Positions 30,880 through 35,580 of a DNA stretch of 35,580 bases are shown here, one piece after another. The DNA is from Achromobacter arsenitoxydans SY8 (GTDB lineage Bacteria; Pseudomonadota; Gammaproteobacteria; Burkholderiales; Burkholderiaceae_B). The notes below the pieces were generated by a model, which had not been told where the DNA came from, searched no databases, and saw nothing but the letters and a program-made list of their open reading frames with translations. The DNA lies in NCBI RefSeq assembly GCF_000236785.1, contig NZ_AGUF01000076.1, positions 1 through 35,580 on the forward strand. Direction: 5' to 3'. Position numbers and translations under genes: made by a program. The first letter of the stretch is position 1. The number at the start of each line of letters is the position of its first letter.

Positions 30880-31503
30880 TCATTCTCCTGATTGGGGATT
30901 GGGGGATCGGGGGTTTCCAAGAGGGCTGCGGCGCAGCCAGTCGGTCACGTTTTCCATGGTTCGTCTTTCCTGGTCGGCTTCCATCACGAACCCATCGAGC
31001 AGGCGGGCGCCCGGGGCAAGCCGCGCGATCACTGATCGGCTGTCGCCGAGTCCGTAGCCGCCATGCGTCACGAAGGGAACCAGCGTCTTTCCGGACAGGT
31101 CATGGGTGGAAAGAAAGGACCGGATCACGGGCGGCGTGGTCGTGCCCCAGATGGGAAAGCCCAGGAACACCGTGTCGTAGCCACGGATATCGGCGACGTG
31201 GGACCGCAGGGCGGGCTCGTAACCGGCATCGCGTTCCTGACGGGCCTGTTCCACGGTTTGAAGATAGTCGTCGGGGTAGGGCGCGGCGGGCTGTATTTCG
31301 AACAGGCCGGTTCCAAGCTGGCGGTGTATCAATCCGGCAATGACGCGCGTATTTCCCGTCCGGGAAAAGTACGCCACGAGGAGGCCCGATCCGCGCGGGT
31401 TGCCCGCCGGCCCCGCATCGCCATTCGCGGCCATGCCGGTGAGTGGCAGGCTGGCCAGCGCGGCCATCATCGCCCGGCGGCACGGATCGTGTTGCGACGG
31501 CAT
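30880..31503 (-). CDS. Exported flavodoxin-like protein
   Basis: A 207-residue protein from the ATG at 31503. A leader with CRRAMMAALASLPLTGMA (residues 8-25) carries an Arg-Arg pair and looks like a Tat or Sec signal. The flavodoxin domain starts at residue 41 with the FMN phosphate loop YFSRTGNTR (45-53), followed by the conserved FLGFPIWGTTTPPVIRSFL and FVTHGGYGLGDS. Members of this type reduce quinones or act as electron carriers. Export of a flavodoxin is unusual; Tat export would allow FMN to be bound before translocation. It lies between the aldo/keto reductase and the cupin in one operon. Confidence 0.85.
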   Translation of the reverse strand: MPSQHDPCRRAMMAALASLPLTGMAANGDAGPAGNPRGSGLLVAYFSRTGNTRVIAGLIHRQLGTGLFEIQPAAPYPDDYLQTVEQARQERDAGYEPALRSHVADIRGYDTVFLGFPIWGTTTPPVIRSFLSTHDLSGKTLVPFVTHGGYGLGDSRSVIARLAPGARLLDGFVMEADQERRTMENVTDWLRRSPLGNPRSPNPQSGE

Positions 31504-31519
31504 GGCGCGGGCTCCCGGA

Positions 31520-32630
<1,111 letters not shown>

Positions 32631-32646
32631 TGAACGGAACTCATAA

Positions 32647-33549
32647 ATGCCGAAAGAAAGCTATAGCGACCTGCTGGCATTCATCGCCGTTGCACGAGAA
32701 CGCAGCTTCACGCGCGCCGCCGCGCAACTCGGCGTGTCGCAATCGGCGCTCAGCCACCAGATCCGCGCGCTCGAGGCGAAGATGGGCGTCAGGCTGCTGA
32801 CCCGCACCACGCGCAGCGTGTCGCCAACCGACACCGGCGAGCGCCTGATGCGAAGCATCTCGCCCCGCTTCGAGGAGATCGAGGCCGAGCTGGCCGCGGT
32901 GGGGGAACTGGGCGACACGCCTTCGGGCACCATCCGCATCACCGCCAGCGAGAATGCCGCCGAGATGGCGCTATGGCCGAAGCTTGCGAAGCTGCTGCCT
33001 GAGTACCCCCGGATCAACGTCGAGGTGTCCGTGGAGTCGCGCTTCGTGGACATCGTGTCCGAGCGCTACGATTTTGGCGTGCGCCTGGGCGACGACCTGG
33101 CCCGCGACATGGCCGCGGTGCGCATCAGCGCCGACCAGCGCTTCGCAATCATCGGCGCGCCGGCCTATCTGGACAGGCGCCCGCCGCCCCTCAGGCCCCA
33201 GGACCTCGCGGATCACGACTGCATCAATCTGCGCTTGATGAGCCACGGGGATATCTACGCCTGGGAATTGAAGAAAGGCGCGCAGCAGGTGAATGTGCGG
33301 GTCGAGGGGCGGCTGGTCTTTAACGGAACCCGCCAGATCATTCATGCCGCGCTGGCCGGATTCGGTCTGGCCTATGTGCCCGAAGCCATGGCGCGGCCCT
33401 TTATCGCCGCCGGGCAACTGCGGTCCGTGCTGCGGGACTGGTGCCCGGTCTTCACGGGCTATCACCTGTATTACGCCAGCGGCAGGCAGCTGTCCCGGGC
33501 AATGCAGGTGCTGGTCGACGCATTGCGCCATCCGTCCCGGGAGGAATGA
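32647..33549 (+). CDS. LysR family regulator, first of a tandem pair
   Basis: A 300-residue LTTR. The DNA-binding part is LLAFIAVARERSFTRAAAQLGVSQSALSHQIRALEAKMGVRLLTRTTRSV (residues 9-58). The effector domain has GTIRITASENAAEMALWPKL and the CrgA-like block VNVRVEGRLVFN. It is divergent from the AKR operon; the intergenic region holds ATGC-N8-GCAT (32608-32623) and TTGA-N3-TCAA (32569-32579) as possible sites. CrgA-type members often respond to electrophiles or quinones and activate a neighbouring reductase. It is followed after four bases by a second, similar LysR gene. Confidence 0.93.
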   Translation: MPKESYSDLLAFIAVARERSFTRAAAQLGVSQSALSHQIRALEAKMGVRLLTRTTRSVSPTDTGERLMRSISPRFEEIEAELAAVGELGDTPSGTIRITASENAAEMALWPKLAKLLPEYPRINVEVSVESRFVDIVSERYDFGVRLGDDLARDMAAVRISADQRFAIIGAPAYLDRRPPPLRPQDLADHDCINLRLMSHGDIYAWELKKGAQQVNVRVEGRLVFNGTRQIIHAALAGFGLAYVPEAMARPFIAAGQLRSVLRDWCPVFTGYHLYYASGRQLSRAMQVLVDALRHPSREE

Positions 33550-33553
33550 GGCC

Positions 33554-34444
33554 ATGGCGCTCGAAACCTTCCATGACGTCCTGGCCTTCGTCCAGGTGGT
33601 GCGCGCGGGCAGCTTCACCCGGGCGGCGGCCGTGCTTGGGGTCTCGCCATCCGCGCTGAGCCACGCGGTCCGGGGACTGGAAACCCGGCTGGGGGTGCGG
33701 TTGCTGACCCGGACCACGCGGCGCATGGCCACGACCGAGGCCGGCGAGCGGCTGTTCAACAGCGTCGCGCCCCGGTTCGACGACATAGATGCGGAAGTGG
33801 CCGCGGTGAAGGAATTGCGCGACAAGCCGGCGGGCACCATCCGCATCACGGCCGCCGAGCACGCGGCCAACAGCGTGCTGTGGCCGAAGCTGTCGCGTGC
33901 GATGGGCGGCTATCCCGACATAAAAATCGAAATCGCGGTCGACTATTCCATGTCGGATATCGTGTCCCAACGCTATGACGCGGGCGTGCGGATGGGGGAC
34001 CAGGTGGCGAAGGACATGATCGCCGTGCGCATCGGTCCCGACCTGCGCATTGCCGTGGTTGGCGCGCCGGCGTACTTCGCCGGGCGCTCCCAGCCCGTAT
34101 CGCCCCAGGACCTGGCCGCGCACGACTGCATCAGCCTGCGGCTGCCCCACGGCGGAATGCTTGCCTGGGACTTCGAAAAGGACGGCCAGACGGTCAAGTT
34201 CCGCGTGTCGGGGCAATGGGTCTTCAACAACAGCTCGTCCATTCTTCGGGCAGCCCTGGCCGGCTGCGGCCTGGCCTTTGTCCCGGAAGACATGGCGCAA
34301 GCGCACATTGCCGCTGGCAAGCTGGTTCGCGTGCTGGAGGACTGGTGCGCGCCTTACCCGGGCTACCACCTCTACTACCCCAGCCGGCGCCAGTCTTCCC
34401 GCGCGCTCGCCGTGGTGGTCGACGTCTTGCGGCATCGCGGATAG
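33554..34444 (+). CDS. LysR family regulator, second of a tandem pair
   Basis: A 296-residue LTTR, clearly paralogous to the gene just before it: both have SFTRAAAxLGVSxSALSH, LGVRLLTRTTR or MGVRLLTRTTR, GTIRITAxExAA, and a closing YHLYYxSxRQxSRA. The frame extends upstream through the first LysR gene, but the ATG at 33554 aligns with the start of its paralogue. The four-base gap between the two means co-transcription. After it comes a 204-base gap before the exported CMD-family gene, which is the probable target; TTCA-N4-TGAA at 34478-34489 is a candidate site. Confidence 0.93.
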   Translation: MALETFHDVLAFVQVVRAGSFTRAAAVLGVSPSALSHAVRGLETRLGVRLLTRTTRRMATTEAGERLFNSVAPRFDDIDAEVAAVKELRDKPAGTIRITAAEHAANSVLWPKLSRAMGGYPDIKIEIAVDYSMSDIVSQRYDAGVRMGDQVAKDMIAVRIGPDLRIAVVGAPAYFAGRSQPVSPQDLAAHDCISLRLPHGGMLAWDFEKDGQTVKFRVSGQWVFNNSSSILRAALAGCGLAFVPEDMAQAHIAAGKLVRVLEDWCAPYPGYHLYYPSRRQSSRALAVVVDVLRHRG

Positions 34445-34477
34445 CGCGCGCCCAAGCCCCGCCACTGATGAGCATCG

Positions 34478-34489
34478 TTCAATAGTGAA
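34478..34489. promoter_or_regulatory. Candidate LysR binding site before the CMD-family gene
   Basis: Inverted repeat TTCA-ATAG-TGAA inside the AT-richer part of the 204-base gap 34445-34648. A second short palindrome GATTAATC follows at 34503-34510. Both lie 140-170 bases before the start codon, a plausible distance for an LTTR recognition site, but short palindromes of this length occur by chance. Confidence 0.35.
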
Positions 34490-34648
34490 TGCGGATTTTT
34501 GGGATTAATCAAATCGGCGCCGCCCCTTAGGATTTCATCTGTTTGTCAGGGAACGCGACCGAAAGCCGCCATCCGGCTCCCGTCGCCGTCCTGACGCCAC
34601 GCGCTGCGCGATGACGCGACAGCGCGGCAGAGAGGGAGTAAGCGACCG

Positions 34649-35434
34649 ATGACCCAAAGCACGTCCGCCAGGTATCGCAGAGCCGGGGCGCTGGCCGCCG
34701 CCGCCATGGCCTTGAGCCTGCTGCCGCTCGAGGCCAGCCAGGCCGCGGAAGGCGCGCAAGCGCGGACCGCGACGCAAACCCGGCCCGCCTCGGACGCGCT
34801 GTCCGCCAGGCAGCAGGCGATTCCGCTGATTGCGGCGTCCATGGCCGTGAGCGACATGCCGCGGCTCAACGCGGCGCTGCGCCAGGGGCTGGACGCGGGG
34901 CTGAGCATCAGCGAGGCCAGGGAAGTCCTGGTGCAGCTCTATGCCTACGTGGGCTTTCCGCGCAGCCTGAACGCACTGGGCGAACTGATGGCCGTGGTCG
35001 ACGACCGTAAGCGGCAGGGCATTGTTGACTTGCCGGGCCGGGAGCCCGGCCGGGCCATACCCACGGGCGAAGACCTGCTGGCGGTGGGCAAGGCCAACCA
35101 GACGCGTATTTCAGGCGCGCCCGTGCAGGGGCCGCTGTTCGATTTCGCGCCGGTCATTAATCAGTTCCTGCAGGCGCACCTGTTCGGCGACATCTTCGAA
35201 CGCGACAACCTCGACTGGCAGAGCCGTGAGCTTGCGACCGTCGGGGCGCTGGCCGCGACGCCGGGCGTGGAGGCGCAGTTGCGTTCCCACATGCGGGCCA
35301 GCCTGCGGGTGGGCCTGACGCCCGCGCAATTGCGCCAGTTGACCGAGGCGCTGGCGGCGCAGGGCAATGCGGACGCCGCCAGGCGCGCGGCCGAGGCATT
35401 GACGCAGGCGCTGGCCGCGGCGTCGGGAGGTTGA
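34649..35434 (+). CDS. Exported carboxymuconolactone-decarboxylase-family protein
   Basis: A 261-residue protein with a signal peptide (RRAGALAAAAMALSLLPLEASQAAE, cleaved near residue 33). Two CMD-like helical units follow: residues 75-125 (LNAALRQGLDAGLSISEAREVLVQLYAYVGFPRSLNAL) and 170-255 (LFGDIFERDNLDWQSRELATVGALAATPGVEAQLRSHMRASLRVGLTPAQL). There is no cysteine anywhere in the protein, so it is not an AhpD-like peroxidase with CxxC. Function of exported members is unknown; they often occur next to cupins, reductases and hydrolases. The ribosome site is weak. It is followed 26 bases later by another exported protein gene. Confidence 0.87.
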   Translation: MTQSTSARYRRAGALAAAAMALSLLPLEASQAAEGAQARTATQTRPASDALSARQQAIPLIAASMAVSDMPRLNAALRQGLDAGLSISEAREVLVQLYAYVGFPRSLNALGELMAVVDDRKRQGIVDLPGREPGRAIPTGEDLLAVGKANQTRISGAPVQGPLFDFAPVINQFLQAHLFGDIFERDNLDWQSRELATVGALAATPGVEAQLRSHMRASLRVGLTPAQLRQLTEALAAQGNADAARRAAEALTQALAAASGG

Positions 35435-35460
35435 AGGTGAAAAATCCGCGGAGCAGTGAT

Positions 35461-35580
35461 ATGAAACGCACGGTATTGAAGGCCGCTTTCGCGGCGGCCA
35501 TGGTCGGAACTTCGGCAGGCGAGGCGGCAGCGGCCGATTTCAAGAAGAACCCGTTTACGCTGACGTACGAAGGCGCGATC
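35461..35580 (+). CDS. Exported protein, probably alpha/beta hydrolase (3' partial)
   Basis: Forty codons are visible before the window ends. The ATG at 35461 follows GGAGC. A signal peptide MKRTVLKAAFAAAMVGTSAGEAAAA is followed by the mature start ADFKKNPFTLTYEGAI. That start matches, from memory, exported YcjY-like alpha/beta hydrolases that have NPFTLTYxGAI at this place. The assignment needs the rest of the gene. It is probably co-transcribed with the CMD-family gene. Confidence 0.6.
   Translation, partial: MKRTVLKAAFAAAMVGTSAGEAAAADFKKNPFTLTYEGAI

Noticed and set aside
34649-35434. AhpD-like peroxidase function for the CMD-family protein
   Set aside because: The protein has no cysteine, so the CxxC active site is missing.

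Overview
The window looks like chromosomal DNA of a high-GC betaproteobacterium of the family Alcaligenaceae, most likely Achromobacter or a close Bordetella relative. The main clues are two orphan Bug-type (Bordetella uptake gene) solute-binding proteins, the dense set of LysR/AraC/MarR regulators, strong G/C at third codon positions (which produces long antisense shadow frames), and general protein resemblance. The species call is inference; no rRNA or marker gene is present. I see no tRNA, rRNA, CRISPR array, transposase or phage gene, and no gene-free stretch longer than 300 bases.

Layout. 1-2333: the 3' part of a large membrane protein resembling T6SS effectors of the BTH_I2691 type, overlapped by a DUF6708-like membrane protein; an AT-rich block spans the junction of the two genes. 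2334-3745: a MarR regulator and a HEAT-type DNA alkylation repair protein in one operon, behind a promoter covered by a perfect palindrome. 3755-8467: an RlaP-type nucleotidyltransferase, an SDR oxidoreductase divergent from a LysR regulator, then a DUF169 protein overlapping an MFS transporter. 8544-11217: a HAD phosphatase, a DMT exporter and an AraC regulator, with two copies of a nested-palindrome repeat. 11328-14257: an ECF42-type sigma factor with a TPR tail, a VOC protein and two YCII/DGPF proteins, interrupted by a tiny lipoprotein on the other strand; a candidate ECF42 promoter precedes one YCII gene. 14348-14998: a membrane protein and XRE repressor pair with a large inverted repeat over its promoter. 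15052-16982: a MotA/MotB-type stator pair with its terminator. 17155-21678: a GNAT acetyltransferase, a NYN-LOTUS RNA-binding/nuclease-like protein with a very long basic tail, an AraC regulator, a small unknown protein, a TudS/DUF523 protein and a small membrane protein. 21709-28166: two Bug proteins around a Gly/His/Tyr-rich exported protein, a large MscS-family channel and a membrane protein.

28433-35580 is the most cohesive accessory region. It holds a chloroperoxidase-like hydrolase with a twin-arginine-like leader, a metallo-beta-lactamase-fold hydrolase, an operon of aldo/keto reductase, exported flavodoxin and exported cupin, two tandem paralogous LysR regulators, an exported carboxymuconolactone-decarboxylase-family protein, and the start of another exported protein, probably an alpha/beta hydrolase. 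Several of these belong to families that are usually cytoplasmic but here carry export signals. This suggests an envelope-located detoxification or redox module under LysR control, which is an inference.

The strongest candidates for something not yet described are the AT-rich cassette in the effector-like locus, the exported-enzyme cluster with its paired LysR genes, the ECF42 module with its candidate promoter, and the XRE/membrane-protein pair with its 19-bp-arm operator.
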